From DAIMFL01 sp964372215 (GTDB taxonomy: Bacteria > Pseudomonadota > Alphaproteobacteria > Dongiales > Dongiaceae): a stretch of 64,000 nt of DNA. Below are positions 54,295 to 62,058 of the stretch, one piece after another; position 1 is the first letter of the stretch, and every line of letters starts with the position of its first letter. A program made the position numbers and the translations under genes. The notes beneath the pieces are model-generated. The model saw nothing but the letters and a program-made list of their open reading frames with translations, was not told the DNA's origin and did not search any database. Where the stretch lies: assembly GCA_964372215.1 (NCBI GenBank), contig CAYJQC010000018.1, positions 1 through 64,000 on the forward strand. The letters run 5' to 3'.

Positions 54295-56319
54295 GTGCGC
54301 ATCGTCGAGAGTGGCCCGCGGACGATCCGCGAGGTCGCGCATTTCCAGATTCCGATGTCCGATGGCGTGCGCCTTGCCGCGCGCATGTGGCTGCCCGAGG
54401 ACGCCGCTTCCGACCCGGTCCCGGCGATCGTCGAGTACATCCCCTATCGCAAGCGCGACGGCACCCTGCGCGACGCCATCCTGCACCCCTATTTCGCCAT
54501 GCACGGCTATGCCGCGATCCGCATCGACCTGCGCGGCTCCGGCGATTCCGACGGGCTGATGCACGACGAGTACCTGAAGCAGGAGCAGGACGACTGCCTG
54601 GAGGCATTCCGCTGGATCGCCGCGCAGCCCTGGTGCACCGGGCGGATCGGCATGACCGGCATCTCCTGGGGCGGCTTCAACGCGCTGCAGGTGGCGGCGC
54701 GCCGGCCGCCCGAGCTCGCCGCCATCATCACCCTGTGCTCGACCGACGACCGCTATGCCGACGACGTGCACTACATGGGCGGCTGCATGCTCGGCGAGAA
54801 CGTGAGCTGGGCCGCCACCATGTTTCTCGGCCAGTCCCAGGCGCCGGACCCGGCGATCAATCCGGACTGGCGGGAGAAGTGGCTGGCCCGGCTGGAGAAC
54901 ATGCCGCTGTTCCTGGAGAACTGGGCGACGCATCAGCGCCGCGACGGGTTCTGGCAGCATGGCTCGGTGTGCGAGGACTACGCCGCCATCCAATGCCCGG
55001 TCTATGCGGTGGGCGGCTGGGCCGACGGCTATTCCAACGCGATTCCGCGCCTGCTCGCCAATCTCGAGGTGCCGTGCAAGGGCCTGATCGGGCCGTGGTC
55101 CCACGCCTGGCCGCAGCGCGGTTCCCCGGGCCCGGCGATCGGTTTCCAGCAGGAGGCGCTGCGCTGGTGGGACAAGTGGCTCAAGGGCGTCGAGACCGGC
55201 GTCATGGACGGGCCGGCCTATCGCGTGTGGATGCAGGAGCGGGTGTCGCCGGCGGTGCATCACGATTTGCGGCCGGGCCGCTGGGTGGCCGAGGCCGGCT
55301 GGCCGTCGCCCGACATCGCATTGCAGTCGCTTTTTTTGAACGCCGGCACGCTCGGCGCGATGCCGGAAGCCGGACCCGCCCTCACCCATGCCTCGCCGCA
55401 GCACATCGGCACCGCCGCCGGGCAGTGGTGCCCCTACAACAACGGCATGGATCTCGATGGCGAGCAGCGCGACGACGACGGCCGCTCGCTCTGCTTCGAG
55501 ACCGCGCCGCTCGCCGAGCGCATCGAGATTCTCGGCGCGCCGGTCGTGGAGCTCGAGCTCAGCGTCGACCAGCCGGTGGCGCTGATCGCGGCGCGGCTGT
55601 GCGACGTCGACGCCGCCGGCTCGTCGCTCCGGGTGACCTACGGCGTGCTCAATCTCAGCCATCGCGACGGCCATGCCGCCCCGGCGCCGCTCGAGCCCGG
55701 CAGGCGCTATCGCATCCGCGTGCAGATGAACGACATCGCCCATGGCTTCGCCGCGGGCAGCCGGATCCGGCTGGCGCTGTCGACCGGCTACTGGCCGCTG
55801 GTCTGGCCGGCGCCGGCGCCGGCCAATCTCACCGTGTTCACCGGCGCCGGCCGCCTGCTGCTGCCGGTGCGCGCGGCCCGGGCGGAGGACGCCGCCCTGG
55901 CGGCGTTCGGGGAACCCGAGGGTACGCCGCCGGCCGCCCTCACCACCCTCCAGGCCGGCGAGCACAGCCGGTATGTCGAGCACGACATGGCGAACGATCG
56001 CTGGCGCATGACCGTGCGCGACTGCGGCGGCGAGCAGCTGATCGAGGCAATCGACCTCGCCGTCGGCGAATGGCGCACCGAGCGCTACGAGATCGCCGGG
56101 CACGATCCGCTCGCCGCCCGCATCGAGATCGAGGGCCTGCTCACCATGCGGCGCGGCGACTGGGCGACGCGAACCACGACCCGGACCCGGTGCCGGTCGA
56201 CCGCCAGCGAGTTCCTGATGGATTTCGACCTCGACGCCTTCGAGAGCGGCCCGGACGGCGGCGAGCGCCGGGTGTTCTCGCGCAGCTGGCAGCGCCGGGT
56301 GCCGCGTAACCTGGTCTGA
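54295..56319 (+). CDS. CocE/NonD-family alpha/beta hydrolase (X-Pro dipeptidyl-peptidase-like)
   Basis: A 674-residue hydrolase. The nucleophile elbow is GMTGISWGGFNALQ near residues 119-132 (Ser in GISWGG). The acid appears in VGGWADGYSNAI, and the His in GPWSHAWPQ. A C-terminal jelly-roll domain begins near residue 400. This plan is shared by cocaine esterase and bacterial X-prolyl peptidases, and the natural substrate is unknown (an ester or amide). The GTG at 54295 has a GGGAGG ribosome site. No signal peptide is evident, so it is probably cytoplasmic. The next plus-strand gene is a peptide-type binding protein. Confidence 0.88.
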   Translation: MRIVESGPRTIREVAHFQIPMSDGVRLAARMWLPEDAASDPVPAIVEYIPYRKRDGTLRDAILHPYFAMHGYAAIRIDLRGSGDSDGLMHDEYLKQEQDDCLEAFRWIAAQPWCTGRIGMTGISWGGFNALQVAARRPPELAAIITLCSTDDRYADDVHYMGGCMLGENVSWAATMFLGQSQAPDPAINPDWREKWLARLENMPLFLENWATHQRRDGFWQHGSVCEDYAAIQCPVYAVGGWADGYSNAIPRLLANLEVPCKGLIGPWSHAWPQRGSPGPAIGFQQEALRWWDKWLKGVETGVMDGPAYRVWMQERVSPAVHHDLRPGRWVAEAGWPSPDIALQSLFLNAGTLGAMPEAGPALTHASPQHIGTAAGQWCPYNNGMDLDGEQRDDDGRSLCFETAPLAERIEILGAPVVELELSVDQPVALIAARLCDVDAAGSSLRVTYGVLNLSHRDGHAAPAPLEPGRRYRIRVQMNDIAHGFAAGSRIRLALSTGYWPLVWPAPAPANLTVFTGAGRLLLPVRAARAEDAALAAFGEPEGTPPAALTTLQAGEHSRYVEHDMANDRWRMTVRDCGGEQLIEAIDLAVGEWRTERYEIAGHDPLAARIEIEGLLTMRRGDWATRTTTRTRCRSTASEFLMDFDLDAFESGPDGGERRVFSRSWQRRVPRNLV

Positions 56320-56503
56320 GCGGGACTTGTCTACGGCCCGGGTCTGGAGGACCATGCGCCCTTGGGATCGCGCTGCTCGGCCGGGGTGACGCTGCTGGCC
56401 CAGCATGTGACGGATTGGCGCCAAAAACCGGCCAACCCAGGCGATACCATGAGATGACAAACCAAGAACACGCCCAACTGCTCATCCGACAAGGGAGACA
56501 TCG

Positions 56504-58063
56504 ATGATCGGGAAGACCCTTTCACGCCGGCATTTCCTGCAGGGGACTGCCGTACTCGGCGCGGCCGCCGTCGCCGGGCCGAAGCTCGGCTGGGCCGCCG
56601 AGGGCGGCCTGTTCCGCATGTCCAACTACGGCGACCTGCAGGTGCTCGACCCGGCGTTCCAGCTCGCCGCCGCCGAGAACCTGCTCTGCGACCTGATGTA
56701 CCACCGCCTCGCCACCTTCAAGGGCCCGGACACCACCGAGGTCGAGCTCGACGCGGCCGAGTCGATCAACCAGGTCGACGATACCCATATCGAGTTCACC
56801 CTGAAGAAGGGCATCATGTGGTCCGGCGATTTCGGCGAGATGACCGCCGAGGACGTGAAGTACTCGTTCGAGCGGGTCATCGATCCCGCCATGGAGTCGC
56901 CCTATGCCGGCGACTGGGGCGGCCTCGACCGTGTCGACGTGACCGGCAGCCATTCCGGCGTGATCGTGCTCACGAATTTTTCCGCACCGCTATGGACCAT
57001 CGCGGTGCCCGGCAATGCCGGCTGCATCGTCTGCAAGAAGGCGGTCGAGGCGCTGCCGGAGAAGAAGTACACCACCGAGGTACCGGCCCTCAGCGGCCCC
57101 TACATGATGACCGAGTGGTCGCCGAAGCAGCGCAGCGTGTTCAAGCCCAACCCGAAATGGAGCGGCGACAAGCAGGCGTTCGACGAGATCCAGGTGATGC
57201 CGATCGAGGACACCTCGGCCGCCGAGCTGGCCTACGAGGCGGGCGATCTCGACCTCACCCGACTGACCCTCGCCACCCTGGGGCGCTATCGCAAGAACGG
57301 CGCGCCGGCGGGCTCCAAGCTCATCGACATGCCGTCCCTCGCCTATGTCTGGATCGGCATGAACGTCGAGAACCCCGCGCTGTCCGACATCCGCGTGCGC
57401 AAGGCGGTGCAGCGCGCGATCGATGTCGAGGGCGCGGTCGAGGCGGCCTATTTCGGCGTCGCCCAGCGCTCCACCGGCATCGTCGCCGACACGCTCATCG
57501 GCCACCGCAACGTCGAGCCGATGAAGCGCGACGTCGCAGCCGCCAAGGCGCTGCTGGCGGAGGCCGGGGTCAGCGACCTCACCCTGACCATCGATGTCGG
57601 GCTGGAGACCGAGAACCTCACCATCGCCCAGGTCGTGCAGGCCTCCTGCGCCGAGGCCGGCATCAACATCGTCATCAACCAGCGCGACTCCGGCACCTTC
57701 TGGACGCTCGGCGACCAGTCCGCCGGCGACCAGTGGAAGGACGTTCAGCTCATCCTGAACCGCTTCTCGATGTCGCCGGATCCGTCCTACGCCACCGAGT
57801 GGTTCACCTGCGAGCAGGTCGGCGTGTGGAACTGGGAGCGCGTGTGCAATCCCGAGTTCGACGCCCTGCACCTCGCCGCCAAGTCCGAGAAGGACGTCGA
57901 GAAGCGCGCGGTCATGTACCGCAAGATGCAGGAGATGATGGAAGACTCCGGCGCCTACGTGTTCCTGACCCATGAGCGCGTCGGCTACGTCTATCGCGAC
58001 AAGTTCGTCTGCATGGCCAAGCCGACCGGCGAACCGCTGATCCGTAAATTCAAGAACGCCTGA
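56504..58063 (+). CDS. Tat-exported ABC transporter substrate-binding protein (family 5, DppA/OppA type)
   Basis: A 519-residue periplasmic solute-binding protein. It begins with a twin-arginine signal (SRRHFLQGTAVLGAAAVAGP, residues 7-26) and has the SBP family 5 pattern: LQVLDPAFQLAAAENLLCDLMYHRL, VDDTHIEFTLKKGIMWSGD, MTAEDVKYSFERV, and DIRVRKAVQRAIDVEGAVEAAYFG. Family members bind peptides, nickel, opines or other small molecules. No permease or ATPase gene is nearby, so it is an orphan that must use a transporter encoded elsewhere. The ribosome site is AAGGGAGA. Confidence 0.9.
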   Translation: MIGKTLSRRHFLQGTAVLGAAAVAGPKLGWAAEGGLFRMSNYGDLQVLDPAFQLAAAENLLCDLMYHRLATFKGPDTTEVELDAAESINQVDDTHIEFTLKKGIMWSGDFGEMTAEDVKYSFERVIDPAMESPYAGDWGGLDRVDVTGSHSGVIVLTNFSAPLWTIAVPGNAGCIVCKKAVEALPEKKYTTEVPALSGPYMMTEWSPKQRSVFKPNPKWSGDKQAFDEIQVMPIEDTSAAELAYEAGDLDLTRLTLATLGRYRKNGAPAGSKLIDMPSLAYVWIGMNVENPALSDIRVRKAVQRAIDVEGAVEAAYFGVAQRSTGIVADTLIGHRNVEPMKRDVAAAKALLAEAGVSDLTLTIDVGLETENLTIAQVVQASCAEAGINIVINQRDSGTFWTLGDQSAGDQWKDVQLILNRFSMSPDPSYATEWFTCEQVGVWNWERVCNPEFDALHLAAKSEKDVEKRAVMYRKMQEMMEDSGAYVFLTHERVGYVYRDKFVCMAKPTGEPLIRKFKNA

Positions 58064-58096
58064 TCGCGTACCCTCGCGCCGCCACCCGCGCGGCTC

Positions 58097-58121
58097 CCCT
58101 CTCCCGCTTTGCGGGAGAGGG
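58097..58121. terminator. Perfect 11-bp inverted repeat between convergent genes
   Basis: CCCTCTCCCGC (58097-58107) and GCGGGAGAGGG (58111-58121) with a 3-base loop, between the ends of the solute-binding protein gene (+) and the DUF6285 gene (-). A bidirectional terminator of the same family as 37295-37324. Confidence 0.7.
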
Positions 58122-58138
58122 TCGGGGGGTGCGGAACC

Positions 58139-58546
58139 TCATCGCCCGGACAGAAACTTCGGATTGCTGATGGCGAGGCGCGCCCGCGTGGTCGCCTCGA
58201 GATGCGCCACCAGTCGCGCGCGTCGCGCCGGGTCGTCGAACCTCCCGGCGCGCACGTCCGCTGCCAGGCGCCGCTCCAGACCGGCGAGCGCACGCTCCAC
58301 GTCGTCCAGAGTTTCCGCTGCCGGCGCGTCCTCGCCATAGAGGGCGGCGATGCGGCCCAGCGCGTCGCGCAGCGGCCGGTCGCCGGCCGCCAGCGTGCGC
58401 TGCGCCATGCCGACGGCGTTGGCGATCATCAGCGCGTCGACCCGCCGCTCGGGCGGCAGCAGGGCCAGCAGTTCTTCGAGCAGCAGGCGCCGCGCCTCGG
58501 CCAGCAGCGCCGGCGCGTCGGCGATGTCTCCGGGGAAGCCGGCCAT
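58139..58546 (-). CDS. DUF6285 protein (LvaB-like)
   Basis: A 135-residue soluble helical protein (DAPALLAEARRLLLEELLALLPPERRVDALMIANAVGMAQRTL...). DUF6285 proteins are typically encoded next to an APH-type kinase. In the Pseudomonas putida levulinate pathway the analogous small protein LvaB is required with the kinase LvaA. ATG at 58546 overlaps the kinase stop by one base (TGATG), so the two are translationally coupled, consistent with a complex. It is the last gene of the run that starts at 63759. Confidence 0.75.
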   Translation of the reverse strand: MAGFPGDIADAPALLAEARRLLLEELLALLPPERRVDALMIANAVGMAQRTLAAGDRPLRDALGRIAALYGEDAPAAETLDDVERALAGLERRLAADVRAGRFDDPARRARLVAHLEATTRARLAISNPKFLSGR

Positions 58547-59643
58547 CAGGCTGCCTCCTTGTGGGCCAGCAGCTCGAGCAGCCCGTGCTCGAGCTCCGGC
58601 AGCAGCCGCCCGGTGAGCGCCAGGTTGAGCGAGACGTCGCCGCCGGACACATGGCGGTCGGCCTGCTGCAGGGCAATCACCGCCCAGCGCACATGGGCCA
58701 TGATTTCCCAATAGCGCACCGCCGCGGGATCGATGCGCCGTCCGGACTCGCTCTCATAGCCGCGATAGAAGGAGCCGCGCGGCGCGATGCCGCCGGCTTC
58801 GCGATCGCCGGCGGAGTCTTCCCGGACACCGAAGCGCCAGCATTTCGCGCAGAACCAGCCGATATCGGCCATCGGCTCGCCCCAGGCGCAGAATTCCCAG
58901 TCGAGAATGGCGGTCAGGCCGGTCGCGTCCACCATGTAGTTGCCGGTGCGGAAGTCCTGATGCACCAGCACGATCTCGCCCGCCGGCGGCGCCGCCAGCT
59001 CGAGCCGGCGCAGCGCGTATTCGAGCACCGGATGCGTCTCGGCGCGCTTGTCGAGTTCGGCGCGATAGCGCGCGACATGGTCGAGCGCCGGCGTCGGGGC
59101 CGGACGATGCAGGAAATCGAAATCCGCGGCACCGGCCGACGGCAGCAGGGCGGCGATCCCGGCCGGCGTGATCGCGTGGATCCGCGCCAGCTCGCGGCCC
59201 AGCCGTTCGGCCAACGCGTCGCGCGGTCCGCCATGCCGCGTGTCCCGGACGATGCGATGGCCGGCGGCGATGCCGGCGACCCGGCGCATCAGGTAGAAGC
59301 TGCGGCCGAGCACGGCGGCGTCCTCGCACAGCCACAGCGGCTCGGGCACCGTGACCCCGGCGGCCTGGGCGAGCTGCAGCAGGCGGAACTCCTGGGCCCG
59401 GGTCAGGCTGACGGCGACGCCGGAGGCGGCGTCGGTGCGCAGCACCAGGGCGTGGCTGCCGGCGAAGGCGCCGCCCGCGATCTCGATGTCGAGCGACCAG
59501 TTCTCCTGGATCGCGCCGCCGGTGAGCGGCTGGGTCTGCGCGGTCCGCACACCCTTGGCGCCGGCGGCGCCGGCGATGAAGGCGGCGAGCCGCGCCGAGA
59601 CCTCGGGATCGCCGAGCGCCAGCGCCGGGCGCCTCACCCCCAT
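58546..59643 (-). CDS. APH-type phosphotransferase (LvaA/ACAD10-like 4-hydroxyacyl-CoA kinase candidate)
   Basis: A 365-residue protein of the aminoglycoside-phosphotransferase fold. LTGGAIQENWSLDIE resembles the nucleotide loop. The catalytic loop is IVLVHQDFRTGNYMVD near residues 222-237, and the metal motif is AILDWEFCAWGEPMADIGW near 243-261. The family with this context is known from LvaA and from the kinase part of mammalian ACAD10/11, which phosphorylate a gamma-hydroxy group on an acyl-CoA, not an antibiotic. It overlaps the acyl-CoA dehydrogenase gene by 10 bp and the DUF6285 gene by 1. Confidence 0.85.
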   Translation of the reverse strand: MGVRRPALALGDPEVSARLAAFIAGAAGAKGVRTAQTQPLTGGAIQENWSLDIEIAGGAFAGSHALVLRTDAASGVAVSLTRAQEFRLLQLAQAAGVTVPEPLWLCEDAAVLGRSFYLMRRVAGIAAGHRIVRDTRHGGPRDALAERLGRELARIHAITPAGIAALLPSAGAADFDFLHRPAPTPALDHVARYRAELDKRAETHPVLEYALRRLELAAPPAGEIVLVHQDFRTGNYMVDATGLTAILDWEFCAWGEPMADIGWFCAKCWRFGVREDSAGDREAGGIAPRGSFYRGYESESGRRIDPAAVRYWEIMAHVRWAVIALQQADRHVSGGDVSLNLALTGRLLPELEHGLLELLAHKEAA

Positions 59644-60830
59644 GCCCAGAAATCCATGCCTTCAGCCGCCAGGTTGCGCGCCAGCACCATCTTGTGAACC
59701 TCGGACGCGCCGTCGACCAGGCGCGCCTGGCGGGCATAGCGATACATCCATTCCAGCGGCGTGTCCTTGGAATAGCCGAGCGCGCCGCACAGCTGGATCG
59801 CGGTGTCGATCGCCTTGTGCAGGGTGTCGGCCACCTGGACCTTGGCCATCGACACTTCCTTGCGGGCGAACTCGCCCTGGTCGAGCTTCCAGGCCGCCTT
59901 CATGGTGAGCAGCCGGCCGATCTCGATCTCCATCGCCGCCTCGCCCAGCAGCCACTGCACGCCTTCGTGCTCGGCCAGCTTCGAGCCGAAGCTGTCGCGC
60001 TCGCGCACATAGGCGCCGGCGATCTCGAGCGCGCGCTTGGCCATGCCGAGCCAGCGCATGCAATGGGTGAGCCGCGCGGTGCCGAGGCGGATCTGGGTGA
60101 CCTTCAGCCCGTCGCCGACGTTCATCAGCCGGTCGGCGTCGGGAATCTCCAGCCCGTCGAACCGGATCTCGGCATGTCCGCCATGTTCCTCCGGCCCCAT
60201 GATCGGCACCCGGCGGATCACCTGCCAACCCGGCTGGTCGCGGTGAAACAGGAAGGCGCTGAGGCCCTTGCGCGCATCGTCGGAGGTGCGGGCGATCAGG
60301 ATGAAATGCTCGGCGGCGGCGCCGCCGGTGATGAACCACTTATGGCCCTGGATCACCCATTTGTCGCCCTTGCGGGTGGCGGTGGTGCGCATCGCCGAGG
60401 GGTCGGAGCCGCCGCCCGGCATCGGCTCGGTCATGGCGAAGGACGAGCGCAGCTTGCCGTCGACGACCGGCTGCAGCCAGCGCGCCTTCTGGTCGTCGCG
60501 CGCCACCTTTTCCAGCAGCATCATGTTGCCGTCGTCGGGCGCCGCGCAGTTGAAGGCGATCGGCCCGAAGATCGAGCGCCCCATCTCCTCGTAGCAGGCG
60601 GCCATGGCCGTGACGCCGAGCCCCTGCCCGCCGCGCGACTTCGGCATCTGCAGCGCCCACAGGCCCGCGGCCTTGGCCTTGACCCGCAATCCATCCAGCA
60701 CCGCGGGGGCGATGTTTTCACGCGCGTCATAACTGGCGCGGTCGGTTTCGAGCGGCAGCACGTGCTCGGCCACGAAATCGCGGGTGCGCGTGCGGTAGTT
60801 GTCGATCTCGTGGCTGAGGGCGAAGTCCAT
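59634..60830 (-). CDS. Acyl-CoA dehydrogenase family protein (LvaC/ACAD10-11-like)
   Basis: A 398-residue FAD protein. Visible motifs: FAMTEPMPGGGSDPSAMRTTATR near residues 132-154 (FAD/substrate), KWVIQGHKWFITGGAAAEHFI, and the C-terminal GALGYSKDTPLEWMYRYARQARLVDGASEVHKMVLARNLA. In LvaC and ACAD10/11 the same fold catalyses loss of phosphate from a 4-phosphoacyl-CoA to give an enoyl-CoA; context suggests that here, though a plain dehydrogenase is possible. It starts 22 bp after the SDR gene. Confidence 0.87.
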   Translation of the reverse strand: MDFALSHEIDNYRTRTRDFVAEHVLPLETDRASYDARENIAPAVLDGLRVKAKAAGLWALQMPKSRGGQGLGVTAMAACYEEMGRSIFGPIAFNCAAPDDGNMMLLEKVARDDQKARWLQPVVDGKLRSSFAMTEPMPGGGSDPSAMRTTATRKGDKWVIQGHKWFITGGAAAEHFILIARTSDDARKGLSAFLFHRDQPGWQVIRRVPIMGPEEHGGHAEIRFDGLEIPDADRLMNVGDGLKVTQIRLGTARLTHCMRWLGMAKRALEIAGAYVRERDSFGSKLAEHEGVQWLLGEAAMEIEIGRLLTMKAAWKLDQGEFARKEVSMAKVQVADTLHKAIDTAIQLCGALGYSKDTPLEWMYRYARQARLVDGASEVHKMVLARNLAAEGMDFWAWG

Positions 60831-60852
60831 GACGGATGTGCTTTCCAGGCTG

Positions 60853-61632
60853 TTAGAGGGCGGCGCTCTGCCCGCCGTCGATGGCGATGACGGCGCCGGT
60901 CATGTAGGACGACGCCTCGGAGGCGAGCAGCAGCAGCGGCCCGTCGAGGTCTTCCATGCGGCCGAAGCGGCGCTGCGGCACCCGCTTCTGGATCGCCTGG
61001 CCGGCCGGGCTCTCCAGAAACGCCCGGTTGAGGTCGGTCTCGATGTAGCCGGGCGCCAGGGCGTTCACCCGGATGGCGTGGCGCGCCAGCTCGACCGCCA
61101 TGGCACGGGTGAGCTGGATCAGCCCGGCCTTCGACGCCGCATAGGCCGGCACGAGCGACGCTGCCCGCAGCCCCAGGATCGAGCCGACATTGACGATGCG
61201 CCCGCCATGGCCGAGGCGAACCATGTGGCGCGCCACCTCCTGGGCCACCCGCCAGGAGCCCTTGAGGTTGGTGTCGATCACCCGGTCCCAGTCGGCCTCG
61301 TCCTGTTCCAGGAAGCCCGCGCCGGCATCGGCGACGCCGGAATTGTTGACCAGGATGGTGAGGGCGCCGAGCTCGGTCTCGGCGGCGGCGGCGCCGTCGC
61401 GCACGCTGGCCGCGTCGGTCACGTCCATCACGATCGGCATGGCGCGGCCGTCGAACGCCTGGATCTCGCGCGCCACCGCGGCGATTCTGTCGGCGCGCCG
61501 GGCGCACAGCGCAACCTTGGCGCCGGCCCGCGCCAGGGTGATGGCGAAATGCCGCCCGAGCCCGCCGGAGGCGCCGGTGACCAGCGCGGCCTGGCCGCTC
61601 AGGTCGAAGAGAGTCGCTGAGCGGTCAGTCAT
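60853..61632 (-). CDS. SDR-family NAD(P)-dependent oxidoreductase
   Basis: A 259-residue classical short-chain dehydrogenase. The cofactor motif is ALVTGASGGLGRHFA near residues 15-29, and the NNAG-type motif reads VNNSG. The catalytic Ser is in VNVGSILGL, and Tyr-x3-Lys in YAASKAG. In an lva-type pathway an SDR (LvaD) reduces the 4-keto group of levulinyl-CoA to the 4-hydroxy form, which fits, but the substrate is not shown by sequence. The ATG at 61632 overlaps the chorismate-mutase-like gene by 8 bp. Confidence 0.85.
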   Translation of the reverse strand: MTDRSATLFDLSGQAALVTGASGGLGRHFAITLARAGAKVALCARRADRIAAVAREIQAFDGRAMPIVMDVTDAASVRDGAAAAETELGALTILVNNSGVADAGAGFLEQDEADWDRVIDTNLKGSWRVAQEVARHMVRLGHGGRIVNVGSILGLRAASLVPAYAASKAGLIQLTRAMAVELARHAIRVNALAPGYIETDLNRAFLESPAGQAIQKRVPQRRFGRMEDLDGPLLLLASEASSYMTGAVIAIDGGQSAAL

Positions 61633-61942
61633 GGCCCCCCGTCGCCGGCACCGGCCGGCGGTGCGGCTCGGCCATCGCCTTGGCCTCGACCCGGCAGGCC
61701 TCGTCGATGATCCGGTGATAGACCTCGCGCAGCATCCCGGCATCGAGGCCGTGCGGCGCGCCGCGCGCGACGCAGCGCTCCACCACCTCGGCGATGCGCT
61801 CCGGGATCACCACCGGGATGTCGCGCGGCCGCTTGTAGGCGGCGACGTCGCGCAGCACGGCGAAACGCTGGCCGAGCAGATCGACGATCTCGCCGTCGAT
61901 CCGATCGATTTCCTCGCGCAGGCCGTCGAGGTCTCGAAGCAT
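61625..61942 (-). CDS. Chorismate mutase / isochorismate pyruvate-lyase (PchB-like) fold protein
   Basis: A 105-residue AroQ-fold protein. LREEIDRIDGEIVDLLGQRFAVLRDVAAYKR shows Arg9, Arg26 and Lys37 at the spacing (17 and 11) of E. coli chorismate mutase residues R11, R28 and K39, so the active site seems intact. PchB homologues also have this layout. Its position between the acyl-CoA synthetase and SDR genes, with an 8-bp overlap to the latter, is unexpected for aromatic synthesis. It may act on another cyclic substrate. Confidence 0.8.
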   Translation of the reverse strand: MLRDLDGLREEIDRIDGEIVDLLGQRFAVLRDVAAYKRPRDIPVVIPERIAEVVERCVARGAPHGLDAGMLREVYHRIIDEACRVEAKAMAEPHRRPVPATGGHD

Positions 61943-62058
61943 GTGTCGTGCATCCTCGTCATGAGTCTCGTGCCGGCGAGCATGCCGGGCCCGCGGGACG
62001 CTTCGATGACGCGGCCCGCGGGTCCATGTCTGCGGGGTCGCATGTGCCCCGACGATCG

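Noticed and set aside
58546..59643. Antibiotic resistance by aminoglycoside phosphotransferase
   Set aside because: The operon context (acyl-CoA dehydrogenase, DUF6285, acyl-CoA synthetase) points to acyl-CoA metabolism; the fold alone does not imply resistance.
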